Positions 1-7,425 of a stretch of DNA of 64,000 nt are shown here, one piece after another. Under the pieces are notes generated by a model, which was not told the origin of the DNA, searched no databases, and saw nothing but the letters and a program-made list of their open reading frames with translations. This DNA is from Teredinibacter sp. KSP-S5-2 (GTDB lineage: Bacteria > Pseudomonadota > Gammaproteobacteria > Pseudomonadales > Cellvibrionaceae). How positions within the stretch are numbered: the first letter of the stretch is position 1; each line of letters starts with the position of its first letter. The translations under genes were made by a program, and so were the position numbers. The stretch covers positions 4,245,001 through 4,309,000 of the forward strand of contig NZ_CP120416.1 in the NCBI RefSeq assembly GCF_032773895.1, given 5' to 3'.

Positions 1-198
1 AACCACGTATTCAGCCATTACACTCTGGTTATCCACCCCATACTAGTGCGCATCAACAAAACCCCGGACGAAGTGCGGGACGATAACCGACAACTCTGGT
101 ATAACCCACACAAACCAAAATCCATCGGCCTCGCCGCACCGGTGAAAAAACTGATCGACCAAATTAAAACCCTGAGCGAAGAATTTACCCTGGAGTAA
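1..198 (+). CDS. mutY: A/G-specific adenine glycosylase, C-terminal end (partial)
   Basis: This is the last 65 codons of a gene that begins before the window. The readable tail ([15 protein letters not shown], then LWYNP and [12 protein letters not shown]) matches the end of the NUDIX-like C-terminal domain of MutY, which recognises 8-oxoguanine opposite the adenine that the N-terminal domain removes. The catalytic HhH domain and iron-sulfur cluster lie outside the window. It is followed 8 nt later by yggX, the same order as in Escherichia coli, which supports the call. Confidence 0.85.
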   Translation, partial: NHVFSHYTLVIHPILVRINKTPDEVRDDNRQLWYNPHKPKSIGLAAPVKKLIDQIKTLSEEFTLE

Positions 199-206
199 CA
201 CAAGAC

Positions 207-479
207 ATGACACGCACCGTATTCTGTCGCAAATACCAAAAAGAACTGCCCGGCCTCGACCTACCACCACTCCCCGGCGCAGCGGGACAAAACATCTTCG
301 AAAACGTATCCACCCAAGCCTGGAAAGAATGGCTCAGCCACCAAACCATGCTCATCAACGAAAAACAACTCAACATGATGGACCTTACCGCCCGCGCTTA
401 CCTCACCGAACAACGGGAAAAATTCCTTAGCGGCGACGACTACGAAAAAGCCGAAGGCTACGTTCCGCCTAAAGAATAA
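207..479 (+). CDS. yggX: YggX family Fe(II)-trafficking / oxidative damage protection protein
   Basis: The 90-residue product has the full length of the family and its typical features: the start [18 protein letters not shown] with a single conserved cysteine, the segment [15 protein letters not shown] and the end GYVPP. YggX proteins are small cytoplasmic proteins that protect iron-sulfur clusters and are proposed to handle labile Fe(II). It lies 8 nt after mutY and is probably cotranscribed with it, a conserved gammaproteobacterial pairing. No oddities are seen. Confidence 0.95.
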   Translation: MTRTVFCRKYQKELPGLDLPPLPGAAGQNIFENVSTQAWKEWLSHQTMLINEKQLNMMDLTARAYLTEQREKFLSGDDYEKAEGYVPPKE

Positions 480-583
480 CCAACAAGCAATACAAGCGTA
501 ACAAACCCTTGACGATTGCATCCTGAACCTGTTTAATACGCGCCTCGCGCTGATAGAGGACAACCTCAAGCGTGTACCGAAGT

Positions 584-659
584 GCCCAGATAGCTCAGTC
601 GGTAGAGCAGGGGATTGAAAATCCCCGTGTCGGTGGTTCGATTCCGCCTCTGGGCACCA
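584..659 (+). tRNA. tRNA-Phe (GAA)
   Basis: A complete 76-nt cloverleaf: acceptor GCCCAGA/TCTGGGC, anticodon loop TTGAAAA, T arm GGTTCGATTCC and encoded CCA. This is a normal chromosomal tRNA. It also appears to be an integration target, because its 3' half is duplicated near 4015 and accessory DNA begins right after it. Confidence 0.97.
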
Positions 660-676
660 CTATTCAAAACATCAAA

Positions 677-702
677 GCCTGACTCCCGAGTCGGGCTTTT
701 TT
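677..702 (+). terminator. Rho-independent terminator after tRNA-Phe
   Basis: GCCTGACTC pairs with GAGTCGGGC and is followed by six T. It lies 17 nt after the tRNA CCA end. Confidence 0.85.
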
Positions 703-727
703 GTATCTGCGATTCCTGAATCCCAAA

Positions 728-850
728 GCCCAGAGGTGGTTAAGAACCACCGCTTGGTTCGACAAAAATGCCGGGAGCATTTTTGGTTGCCGTAAGGCAA
801 GCCGAAGGCCGAGGCCCATGGATGGGCCGAGCAATTCCGCCTCGTGATGC
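728..850 (+). repeat. tRNA-Phe-like fragment carrying a four-hairpin element (copy E1)
   Basis: The fragment begins with the tRNA-Phe acceptor sequence GCCCAGA, then a hairpin GGTGGTT/AACCACC, then TTGGTTCGA. Directly after TTCGA comes a 71-nt element (763-833) of four hairpins: stem CAAAAATGC/GCATTTTTG, stem TTGCC/GGCAA with loop gtaa, GCC-gaa-GGC, and GGCCCAT/ATGGGCC. ATTCCGCCTC, the 3' side of the tRNA-Phe T arm, resumes after it. So the element interrupts the T loop of a decayed tRNA-Phe copy. A copy differing at one position lies at 4042. Confidence 0.7.
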
Positions 851-1064
851 CCCACCCAACCAAATTTAAAACCCCTCCCTGTGATTCACCGCCATTTCAA
901 CTTCAGGCCTCCGGGTAACAATAATTTTTCTTTGGAAACAAAGACTTAGAAGCCCCTAGCACTTTCCAGTTATGGCAGTTTTTTCGTTAAAGGGCCACAT
1001 TTGAGCCACTTTTATTTAAAGCGATTCTTCCTTCACAAATTAATCCATACCACGCCGTTACTAA
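851..1064. other. Intergenic stretch, island edge
   Basis: No gene is supported here. It contains the string GGCCACATTTGAGCCACTTTT around 987-1010, which recurs with small changes (CCACATTTGGGCCACTTTTT) around 3915. This suggests a second short direct repeat near each end of the accessory segment. Confidence 0.4.
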
Positions 1065-1586
1065 TCAGCACTGATTGCTCCACAGCTGCTTACACTCAAA
1101 GCCAAGCCTGCTCAGCTCTTCACTGACGAAAGCTGACTCCTCACTATTTTCCGTGGAGAAACGAGACTCTTCATATTTAAGTGCTTTATCAATGATTATT
1201 TTGGAGTCCCGTAAATTTAAACCAGACTTAGCTTTGATAAGCTTTGTTGCTGCCACTTTGTCAGCACCTTCTTTCCAGCCAAATACCAAGATATGCTCAG
1301 TCAATTCACCGAAAGGGTCACCACAAGACTCAAACGCTTTCACATAGTGCTCTGCAGAATGGGCTGAACCTGTCTCAAAGACAGCTCCGGATTTCTTACA
1401 AACAAGGATTGGCCCAGCACCTACGCTCATTTCTAATATGTTGCGAGATTTTATGTACTGGTCATTCTGATAATAAAAAGCAAAGCATGTGGCGAATTCT
1501 TGGGTTGACTCATCCATTAAAGAGAAGCCTTCATACTTTTCAATTACCTGCTGACTTACAATTTCTCTTGCTTCAATTTTATTCAT
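1065..1586 (-). CDS. YrhB/Imm35-like domain protein with an L7/L12-C-like tail
   Basis: 173 residues. The N-terminal half (FAFYYQNDQYI, then LVCKKSGAVFETGSA) has the pattern of the YrhB/Imm35 family: a short beta-rich domain found in immunity proteins of polymorphic toxin systems and in small chaperone-like proteins. The later segment (KVAATKLIKAKSGLNLRDSKIIIDKAL) resembles the C-terminal fold of ribosomal protein L7/L12, a known add-on in immunity-type genes. No signal peptide or membrane segment is seen, so it is likely cytoplasmic. It sits in an accessory segment behind tRNA-Phe next to a small membrane protein gene. Immunity function is inferred, since no cognate toxin is adjacent. Confidence 0.5.
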   Translation of the reverse strand: MNKIEAREIVSQQVIEKYEGFSLMDESTQEFATCFAFYYQNDQYIKSRNILEMSVGAGPILVCKKSGAVFETGSAHSAEHYVKAFESCGDPFGELTEHILVFGWKEGADKVAATKLIKAKSGLNLRDSKIIIDKALKYEESRFSTENSEESAFVSEELSRLGFECKQLWSNQC

Positions 1587-1622
1587 GACTGGCAGGGCAT
1601 CCTTTAACGTCGCTACGCACCG

Positions 1623-1871
1623 CTATTGCACACACTTTTTTAGGAGATTCGCGCAAACAAGACAAATACCAAATGGAATAATGCTAGTCGCTAATAAAGC
1701 TCCGGAAGCTGTTATCGATTTTCCAGTAAAAATTCCCTCGAGGCTCGCAAACACTATTGCGCTACCGAATAAGAAAAAGAACACAAAGTTAATAAGCATC
1801 ATGAAAAACACCACTGGTTTTTGAAGGCGCTTAAATTGCAATCCTATTAATACAGTTTCAAAGAATCCCAT
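1623..1871 (-). CDS. Small two-pass membrane protein, unknown
   Basis: 82 residues with two clear hydrophobic stretches (about residues 20-45 and 52-75) separated by a short polar loop with GIFTGKS. No family is recognised. It lies 36 nt upstream of the Imm35-like gene on the same strand, so the two may be cotranscribed. The start ATG is the first in the frame. Confidence 0.45.
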   Translation of the reverse strand: MGFFETVLIGLQFKRLQKPVVFFMMLINFVFFFLFGSAIVFASLEGIFTGKSITASGALLATSIIPFGICLVCANLLKKCVQ

Positions 1872-2008
1872 GTGTTTATCTCAATTAACTTGTGAGAGGT
1901 AGGATAAGTGACAGCCAGATCATTAACAATAGAAAAAGGGCCATTAAAGCCCGCTCGCTGTTTGCTATTCAAAATCTAGCACAGTGCATGCTTCCCTAGT
2001 ACATCCTT

Positions 2009-2248
2009 TTAAGCATCTGGTGCCATATGCACGTACCGCATTATCATTAAAATAGTGGAGGAATGCCCTAATAGCTTTTGAAGCTTTAAAAAGCCCCCAC
2101 TATTCATCTGTAGTGGCTTGCAAAAGTATGTCGTAAAACGCGGGTAGTCTGTCCTACTGGTAGTTCGATTTTTATTTTTCCAACACACCTCTAAAAGCCG
2201 AACTGCCTTGGCTTGCGGTCTAGAACTAGCCTTTGAAGGCGAAACCAA
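2009..2248 (-). pseudogene. Tyrosine integrase C-terminal remnant
   Basis: The last part of this minus-strand frame reads LQKLLGHSSTILMIMRYVHMAPDA, which is the box II region of phage-type tyrosine recombinases: the LLGHSS histidine and the RY.H.AP context containing the catalytic tyrosine. The preceding residues (RFTTYFCKPLQMNSGG) look like a degraded version of the usual LRHTFA..FVMNGG segment, with the RxxH arginine lost. The upstream catalytic core is absent. Together with the tRNA-Phe duplicate near 4015 this marks a decayed integrative element. Confidence 0.65.
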
Positions 2249-2287
2249 CGATCAAGTATTCCTCGCGGAAAATGTGAGGGTCTAAAT

Positions 2288-2377
2288 ATGCAGGTTTTTA
2301 TTTTTGTATTAACTGCGGTGCTTGCATCACTCGCAGGCAATGTCATTAGACAGTATTTAACTTCGCTTTTTCGATGA
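2288..2377 (+). CDS. 29-residue hydrophobic peptide
   Basis: A very short frame with one hydrophobic segment covering most of its length (QVFIFVLTAVLASLAGNVI) and a basic end. A good ribosome binding site (GAGGG, 7 nt before ATG) supports translation. Its stop overlaps the next start in an ATGA junction at 2374-2377, as in compact phage operons. No family is recognised. Confidence 0.4.
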   Translation: MQVFIFVLTAVLASLAGNVIRQYLTSLFR

Positions 2378-2502
2378 ACACCAAGTTAGTGTTATTAGGA
2401 TTATTGCTACTCATGCTAGGAACGCTCAGACGAAGCTCACAGCCTTTGAGCATTCTCTTAAATAACCCCGGTAATATCAAACACGATAATCACAACGACT
2501 GA
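2374..2502 (+). CDS. 42-residue peptide with one membrane segment
   Basis: The start overlaps the preceding stop (ATGA), implying translational coupling. The N-terminus is hydrophobic (LVLLGLLLLMLG) and the remainder polar. Tiny coupled membrane peptides are typical of filamentous and other small ssDNA phage cassettes, but no specific family is recognised. Confidence 0.4.
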   Translation: MNTKLVLLGLLLLMLGTLRRSSQPLSILLNNPGNIKHDNHND

Positions 2503-2508
2503 AAAGGC

Positions 2509-2841
2509 ATGGCCGAATTTCAAAGTAACCCAACCTTTGCAAAGTTTGTGCAGTCCAGAATATGGCATTCGTGCAATGACCCGAATTTTCAGATGCCACA
2601 ACCGCAGGGAAATAAATACCGTTCGAGGAATTGTTTCTACCTACCCCCAGCCTTTGAAAACAAAACAGAAGAATACATTCGCTATGTCAGTAAGCAATTA
2701 AACACATCACCAGACAAGCCTCTGGAACTTGAAGCACAAATGTTCACGCTGATAAAAGCAATCACCACATATGAGCAAGGCGCAAGCTTTGCAAACCACT
2801 ATTTTGATTCCACTATTGAGAACTGCATTAGCCTAGTATAG
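2509..2841 (+). CDS. Hypothetical protein in a small phage-like cassette
   Basis: 110 residues, soluble, no signal peptide. It begins 6 nt after the coupled small peptides and is followed 9 nt later by a very basic 46-residue gene on the same strand. The sequence (FAKFVQSRIWHSCNDPNFQMP, then LELEAQMFTLIKAIT) matches nothing I recognise. Its place between tiny membrane peptides and a basic peptide, near an integrase remnant, suggests a phage or satellite origin. This is inference from context only. Confidence 0.45.
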   Translation: MAEFQSNPTFAKFVQSRIWHSCNDPNFQMPQPQGNKYRSRNCFYLPPAFENKTEEYIRYVSKQLNTSPDKPLELEAQMFTLIKAITTYEQGASFANHYFDSTIENCISLV

Positions 2842-2850
2842 GGAGACGTT

Positions 2851-2991
2851 ATGTCCGCAAGAAAGCGTACCACTCGAAGAACCAAGAAAACCGTCAGAAA
2901 AGGCAGAGACGCAAAAGGCCGGTTTAAGAAAGGTTTCTACCAGCCTTGTAAGAAAGGGGCGAGGATTAGGAAGGCTAGAAAGAAGCGCTAG
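2851..2991 (+). CDS. 46-residue highly basic peptide (nucleic-acid-binding type)
   Basis: About half of the residues are lysine or arginine (SARKRTTRRTKKTVRKGRD at the start, RIRKARKKR at the end). A strong ribosome binding site (GGGAG) lies 5 nt before ATG. Such peptides package DNA in small ssDNA phages (the microvirus J type) or act as protamine-like proteins. Either role is only suggested by composition and cassette context. Confidence 0.5.
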   Translation: MSARKRTTRRTKKTVRKGRDAKGRFKKGFYQPCKKGARIRKARKKR

Positions 2992-3040
2992 CAGCACTTC
3001 CTCCATTTATCTCAGCCCCAAAGGGGAGGCCTAGAACCTG

Positions 3041-3730
3041 TTAAACAAACTCCCTTCGTAGTTGCCTTAAGACTTTTTTTACATACCCGCTATAGTAGTC
3101 ACTGACTTCAGCGCTGTTTGCAAAGCTTTGGGAAAGGCAACGGTACCAAAATGGTAAGTCAGGATAACCTATCCCAAAAAATATGTACTGTTCTAGATCT
3201 AGAGATTTAGTGACAATTATTCGAATCGCATCCTCAATTGCCTGCGTAGTTGCCGTATTGAATCCCGCTTTTTTTGCAGCCTCTGCGTGATAACACCATA
3301 TTTGAGTTCCATAAATGACAGGGTACTCTTTCACGAACCACCGCCCTAGCCCAACATATGGATGATTGACCCCTGTAGAGGTCAAATGAAGGTATTCACC
3401 ATCCATAAAGCTTGTATAAGCTGTATCGCAATCATCTTCTCCCTCAACAAGGTTGTTTACAATTGATACAGCAATCCAAACTCTTTGGTAGTCGTCATAC
3501 CCGTCAAGTTCAAAATTATTCAAATAATCAGAGGCAGAATGAATCTGAGCCAAAAAAGACAATGGGCAAGTCGGCAGCTTCAGTTCAGTATTTTCAGAGG
3601 AGAAATGATTTACGCTTTCCGCGTCAGAAAGCAGGTCAACTAATAGTTCAAGCTTTTGGCAATGGCCTATACCAAACTGCTTAGTGTTAGTTAATTTTGC
3701 AAGTAACTTAAGTCGATTAAATTCAGACAT
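3041..3730 (-). CDS. Hypothetical protein, 229 residues
   Basis: A soluble protein without signal peptide or recognised domain. Visible features are an acidic stretch (NNLVEGEDDCDTA), an aromatic segment (YGTQIWCYHAEAAKKAG) and a basic C-terminus. Cysteines are scattered rather than paired. It stands alone on the minus strand within the accessory segment. Immunity genes of polymorphic toxins often look like this, but nothing specific supports that here. Confidence 0.5.
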   Translation of the reverse strand: MSEFNRLKLLAKLTNTKQFGIGHCQKLELLVDLLSDAESVNHFSSENTELKLPTCPLSFLAQIHSASDYLNNFELDGYDDYQRVWIAVSIVNNLVEGEDDCDTAYTSFMDGEYLHLTSTGVNHPYVGLGRWFVKEYPVIYGTQIWCYHAEAAKKAGFNTATTQAIEDAIRIIVTKSLDLEQYIFFGIGYPDLPFWYRCLSQSFANSAEVSDYYSGYVKKVLRQLRREFV

Positions 3731-4014
3731 AGCAATAGCTCCAAGCGAGATAAGCCACCTATTTCTTCTCGCGTATAAGAAGATATTACTAAATTAGAAA
3801 AGAAGTCTTTACGCCGATGGCTGGCGCTGGTTTTCAAGCCTAGATTGAATAGTACAAAACATAGTCTTCTCAGGTCAACAGTAGAAAAGGCATTTTTGAA
3901 GACCAGTTTTGGGTACCACATTTGGGCCACTTTTTAGTGAAAAATAGGGAAACGTAGAGTTACAAACCCAGTAACCACGGGGCATAGAGCGGTATAGGGG
4001 TGCTCTGGCGAGGC

Positions 4015-4122
4015 TTGAAAATCCCCGTGTCGGTGATTCGACAAAAATGCCGGGAGCATTTTTGGTTGCCGTAAGGCAAGCCGAAGGCCGAGACCCATGG
4101 ATGGGCCGAGCAATTCCGCCTC
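4015..4122 (+). repeat. Partial tRNA-Phe duplicate (att-like scar) interrupted by a four-hairpin element (copy E2)
   Basis: 4015-4041 repeats tRNA-Phe positions 615-641 with one change: the anticodon stem 3' side, variable region and T arm to TTCGA. A 71-nt four-hairpin element follows at 4042-4112, differing from copy E1 (763-833) at one base, and TTCCGCCTC then completes the T arm. The duplicate is what integration into tRNA-Phe would leave at the far end of an island. The inserted element interrupts the T loop exactly after TTCGA. Confidence 0.7.
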
Positions 4123-4153
4123 ACAGCCACAACTTCGGCAACGCAAGTGCTAA

Positions 4154-4348
4154 TTTGCGAAAGGATCCCTTTCCCCCCACATTATCTATCTACCTTGTTT
4201 AGCACAAACAATTAACTGCCATGACTTTATCGACAAGAATAAACACCAACTTCTGCTTTTTGCGAAGACTCAAGGGCCTTACAACCTTGAAAACCAATAT
4301 TTACCCCAACTGGCCGAAATAGCAGAAAGATTTAGAACAGAATATTAA
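4154..4348 (+). pseudogene. Open frame without start, possible toxin C-terminal tail
   Basis: A 64-codon open frame without a usable start codon ends 9 nt before the next gene. The text reads like coding sequence (for example HQLLLFAKTQGPYNLENQYL, then AEIAERFRTEY). Orphan toxin tips followed by a small immunity gene have this arrangement, so it may be the displaced C-terminus of a larger polymorphic toxin. No family is recognised. Confidence 0.3.
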
Positions 4349-4357
4349 GGAAATATC

Positions 4358-4618
4358 ATGAAAGCAGAAATTATTTTAGATTGGGATTATGGAACACCTA
4401 CGCTTGAGGGGCTTTATTATGCCGCGGTAAAGCACGGCGAAGGTGCAGGCTTCCTAGAATTCATCGAGTGGAGAAACTGTAAGTGGGAGTTAACAAATGG
4501 TGGAGAAGTAGTGGCTTTTATAGATATAGAAAGTTTTACCAACCAACTTCGTATTCAATGGCCAAAACCAGCGCCACAACCTTCAAATTCCGATCCAGAA
4601 GAATTTGAGGAAGTCTAG
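4358..4618 (+). CDS. Small acidic protein, possible immunity protein
   Basis: 86 residues, soluble, acidic at the C-terminus (DPEEFEEV) with a proline-rich stretch before it. The ribosome binding site AAGGA lies 7 nt before ATG. It directly follows a start-less frame that may be a toxin tail, so an orphan immunity role is possible. The sequence (AEIILDWDYGTPTLEGLYY) is not assigned to a family. Confidence 0.45.
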   Translation: MKAEIILDWDYGTPTLEGLYYAAVKHGEGAGFLEFIEWRNCKWELTNGGEVVAFIDIESFTNQLRIQWPKPAPQPSNSDPEEFEEV

Positions 4619-4884
4619 TTCAAAGCATGTTTTGTAAACACATATTCCATGTGTATCGGGTAACGCAAAAATACCGAAGTACCCTCCGATTTCAATAAAT
4701 AGAAATTTGACCAATTTGTAGGTTTGATCATACTTAGAACCGCGAAAAGCCTGCCACCATTATTGTGGAGGAATTAGCAGCGGTAACCAACTGCACAAAA
4801 GCTTAGGGTTATTGGGGGGTACTGATTAATCAATCTTTAAGGCTGGGGGCTACGCTTCTAGCAACAGTTCAACGAGGACAGGAA

Positions 4885-5145
4885 GTGGATAAATCAGTAA
4901 TGAATACTTCGAGTTTTTTGTGGATCAGCCTGCACAATACGGAAGATGATGCGAAGTATATGACCAAAAAGCTGAATATAGGTATTACTGATATACCAAG
5001 AACACCTCTGGTGTTTTCTATCTGGGAACCTTCAATTGGGGTTATCGAGAAAGGAAGGATTGCTTTTGATAGCCTAGGTAAAGCTTACTTTAAACAACAG
5101 GGCGCACAGAACAACCTTAGGCTTGATTTCTCTAATAGCTTCTAG
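4885..5145 (+). CDS. Hypothetical protein, 86 residues
   Basis: Soluble, no recognised domain. The GTG start at 4885 has a purine-rich site upstream (GAGGACAGGAA); an ATG at 4900 is the alternative. It converges with the minus-strand gene ending at 5142, and the two stops overlap by a few bases. The frame stays open upstream for about 25 codons without a better start. Function unknown. Confidence 0.4.
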   Translation: MDKSVMNTSSFLWISLHNTEDDAKYMTKKLNIGITDIPRTPLVFSIWEPSIGVIEKGRIAFDSLGKAYFKQQGAQNNLRLDFSNSF

Positions 5146-5756
5146 TACCTGTCTGGAATTTCATGAAACTCCTTCCAAGGGTAACCAGCAGACTCTGAAA
5201 TCAATGGGTTTCCTTCTGAATCAAAACCATACCAGTTTATTTTACCTAGTCCACTAGTGGATACATCTGGCTCCTTATTATCGATACGTTTGAATGCCTC
5301 TCGCGCAGCCGAAAAGGCAATCACATCGGACAGTTCAAATAGTATTGATGGTTTCTTACGAAGGAAACGGGGTGGTGCAATATTATTGCATCTCGAAAGC
5401 TCAACAAATAGTGGTGTGTATTTTATTCCTATGAACTGTTGCCTTCCCCAGCCATCCTTCCCATCAGACTCTATAAAGTAGTCTGGTATCACCCCAACTT
5501 TGCATGACATATCAAGAAGATGCACGTATGAATACCAAAAGCAGGTATGCTTTAAATATTTTTCAAATTTCTCAACTTTTAGAAGGCCAGGTTTCTTCGC
5601 AATACCAACACTACAGCCCAGATAGATTTTATCTGATAAATCTGCAATCTTACCCTGTGCAAATTTCAGTGCGTCTCTAGCATCTTCATCATTCCACGTT
5701 TTAAAGTATCTACTTCTTTTTCTATTTCCCTCTTGGTAAAAGTCTTTTATATGCAA
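5142..5756 (-). CDS. Hypothetical protein, 204 residues
   Basis: The frame starts with TTG three bases after the stop of the upstream gene and has no convincing ribosome binding site, so translation may depend on coupling. The product is soluble and rich in aromatic residues (CFWYSYVHLLDMSCKVG, then INWYGFDSEGNPLISES). The last gene of a three-gene minus-strand set (6384 to 5142). No family is recognised. Neighbours suggest an accessory toxin/immunity locus, but this is only context. Confidence 0.45.
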   Translation of the reverse strand: MHIKDFYQEGNRKRSRYFKTWNDEDARDALKFAQGKIADLSDKIYLGCSVGIAKKPGLLKVEKFEKYLKHTCFWYSYVHLLDMSCKVGVIPDYFIESDGKDGWGRQQFIGIKYTPLFVELSRCNNIAPPRFLRKKPSILFELSDVIAFSAAREAFKRIDNKEPDVSTSGLGKINWYGFDSEGNPLISESAGYPWKEFHEIPDRY

Positions 5757-5759
5757 AGG

Positions 5760-6215
5760 CTAGTGATCTGGAGATACACTAGGAAGAAGCTCCTTCTTAA
5801 TACTTCTCAAACAGCTTCTTAACTCATCCAAATAATTATTATTAGTACCAACCAATCCAAAAGTGCATATCGTATATCCGTTTACATGCCTGAAAGCCTC
5901 ATCACCAAAAAAACTGTATCTCGAAATTGGCTCTACGTGCTTAATCTTCCACTCACATGAGCCATCACACCTGTCACAATCGAATAAAAAACTGAGTCTT
6001 TTCGCATACTTAATTCCCTCAAAGGTACCGATATTGGTTTGCAGCCATCTTTTCTCCAACCAATTAACTGGTATCGATTTTCCACATTTTGAGCAGGGAA
6101 GTAATTTTGGAAGAAAAACGGGTGCGTGAGCTATGGGAGCTTCTGACCTATTAAACTCTTGTTCAGAAAACTCATTATATGGATATTTGGATTTCCTATT
6201 ATTCAGAGTCTTCAA
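5760..6215 (-). CDS. Hypothetical protein with CxxC zinc-ribbon-like pairs
   Basis: 151 residues. Two cysteine pairs are visible, PCSKCGKSIP and FDCDRCDGSC, about 40 residues apart, the spacing expected of a zinc-binding ribbon. No signal peptide is present. Its start overlaps the preceding 61-codon frame by 17 nt and its end is 3 nt before the next start, so the three are likely one transcript. Function unknown. Confidence 0.5.
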   Translation of the reverse strand: MKTLNNRKSKYPYNEFSEQEFNRSEAPIAHAPVFLPKLLPCSKCGKSIPVNWLEKRWLQTNIGTFEGIKYAKRLSFLFDCDRCDGSCEWKIKHVEPISRYSFFGDEAFRHVNGYTICTFGLVGTNNNYLDELRSCLRSIKKELLPSVSPDH

Positions 6216-6384
6216 CCTCCAGTTTCTGGATTATCTCGATAATTTTTGGCAAACCAACCAAAGGACTCTCCAAAGTAAAACTTGATTCAACCCCTTTTTT
6301 GTCATTAATTAGATCATTGTAAATATGATCTGGACCATAGTTCACATTATGGTGATCCACTGAATCACTCCTTGCTGCATGCAC
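6199..6384 (-). CDS. 61-residue frame, possible toxin tail
   Basis: The frame starts at GTG and reads HHNVNYGPDHIYNDLI followed by a hydrophobic segment. It is open for only five codons upstream of the GTG. The histidine-rich motif before GPDHIY is reminiscent of C-terminal tips of toxin-type proteins, so this may be the truncated end of a larger gene. It overlaps the next gene by 17 nt. Low certainty. Confidence 0.3.
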   Translation of the reverse strand: MHAARSDSVDHHNVNYGPDHIYNDLINDKKGVESSFTLESPLVGLPKIIEIIQKLEVEDSE

Positions 6385-6425
6385 TGCTTCTCTATTAAAA
6401 TATCATATAAACGTAGTTATTCGGA

Positions 6426-6455
6426 CTAGCGGTATTTGGGACAGACCCCAGTTTT
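6426..6455. repeat. Degenerate palindrome, GGGGTC type (copy 1)
   Basis: Read on the minus strand this gives ACTGGGGTCTGTCCCAAATA. A related string on the plus strand (GGGGTCGGAGACACCCCC) is found around 7326-7350, so two copies in opposite orientation flank the membrane protein gene. The pattern resembles REP-like sequences mobilised by TnpA-REP transposases; no such gene is present. Confidence 0.35.
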
Positions 6456-7220
6456 TTACTTCTTATCTAAATAAATGCTAGACTCGCAAAAGTCACTTTT
6501 ACCAACAGTGAGAATGACTTTACCATTTGGGGACTCTCCTCTAACCGAATCAGCATGATAAATCGCAATCCAGTCTTTAGAGACATCTACCAAATTACCT
6601 GCTGAGATCAATTTATCATTCTCATATACACATGTACACTCGTGCTCGCGTTCTTTAACAGGCTTAGAGAAACACGATATATAACCATCCTTCTCTTTAA
6701 TCGCGTAGTCTTCTCCATACTTATAAAAGGATATGGGAAACTGATATATGATAGAGAATACGAAGAACGCTCCTAGAATTATTACGAACACAAATATCCA
6801 AGCAAAAAAAGCGGTTGCAAGACCCTCAATAACAAAATGGGATTTCTTTTTTTCTTCCCCGTCTTTATTTTTTCTCTCCCGGCTATCATCATAGCTAGTC
6901 AAAATACTGATGATCATAATGAAGAATAAAATACCTGGAACAAAATACGAAGCAATCTCGCCAAAAGCGTTCAAAACATCAAAAAATAGAAAACTTGATC
7001 CTACAAATGCATTGTACAAATAATTATAAGAATCACCCGGAAAATAATTGCTACTAATTCCATACCCGGAATAATATCCGCTTGAGAAGCTTTTCCCCGA
7101 TGCATATACCCAGTACACAAAAACAGGCGATAAATACAGGGCGACCTTCCTCAAAATGCTCAGCACGTTAATTTTTTGAACATCGCCTTTTAATTTTCCA
7201 TTGTTTTCTTTCTCTTCCAT
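6456..7220 (-). CDS. Multi-pass membrane protein with extracytoplasmic C-terminal domain, unknown
   Basis: 254 residues from the ATG at 7220, chosen because AGGAG lies 5 nt upstream; the frame extends to a TTG at 7250. Hydrophobic segments occur near residues 25-40, 70-105 and 130-165, with a charged cytoplasmic-type loop between (SRERKNKDGEEKKKSH). The remaining 90 residues are soluble with several cysteines (SCFSKPVKEREHECTCVY). No family is recognised. Two degenerate palindromes in opposite orientation flank the gene. Confidence 0.5.
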   Translation of the reverse strand: MEEKENNGKLKGDVQKINVLSILRKVALYLSPVFVYWVYASGKSFSSGYYSGYGISSNYFPGDSYNYLYNAFVGSSFLFFDVLNAFGEIASYFVPGILFFIMIISILTSYDDSRERKNKDGEEKKKSHFVIEGLATAFFAWIFVFVIILGAFFVFSIIYQFPISFYKYGEDYAIKEKDGYISCFSKPVKEREHECTCVYENDKLISAGNLVDVSKDWIAIYHADSVRGESPNGKVILTVGKSDFCESSIYLDKK

Positions 7221-7425
7221 ACCAGCTCCTGAAAGCATTACCATTGCCAACTAGGCATTTGATCAATATGGTTTACCTTCCGCCCTAGCATCTATCAAAA
7301 CCAACTCTTTTCCTTGCCTCAAACCAAAAAAGGGGTCGGAGACACCCCCAAATTTTCTCTCAAGGAGCTTTTAGCTTCTTCTAGTTCGTCAGAAAACCCA
7401 TTTTTCAACCTAGCCACACTCAAGA

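Noticed and set aside
3691..3930. Minus-strand 79-codon frame next to the 229-residue gene
   Set aside because: It overlaps the start of a better gene, has no ribosome binding site and no recognisable domain.
763..4112. Integron attC sites
   Set aside because: The elements have four separate hairpins and lack the RYYYAAC/GTTRRRY core sites; no integron integrase is present.
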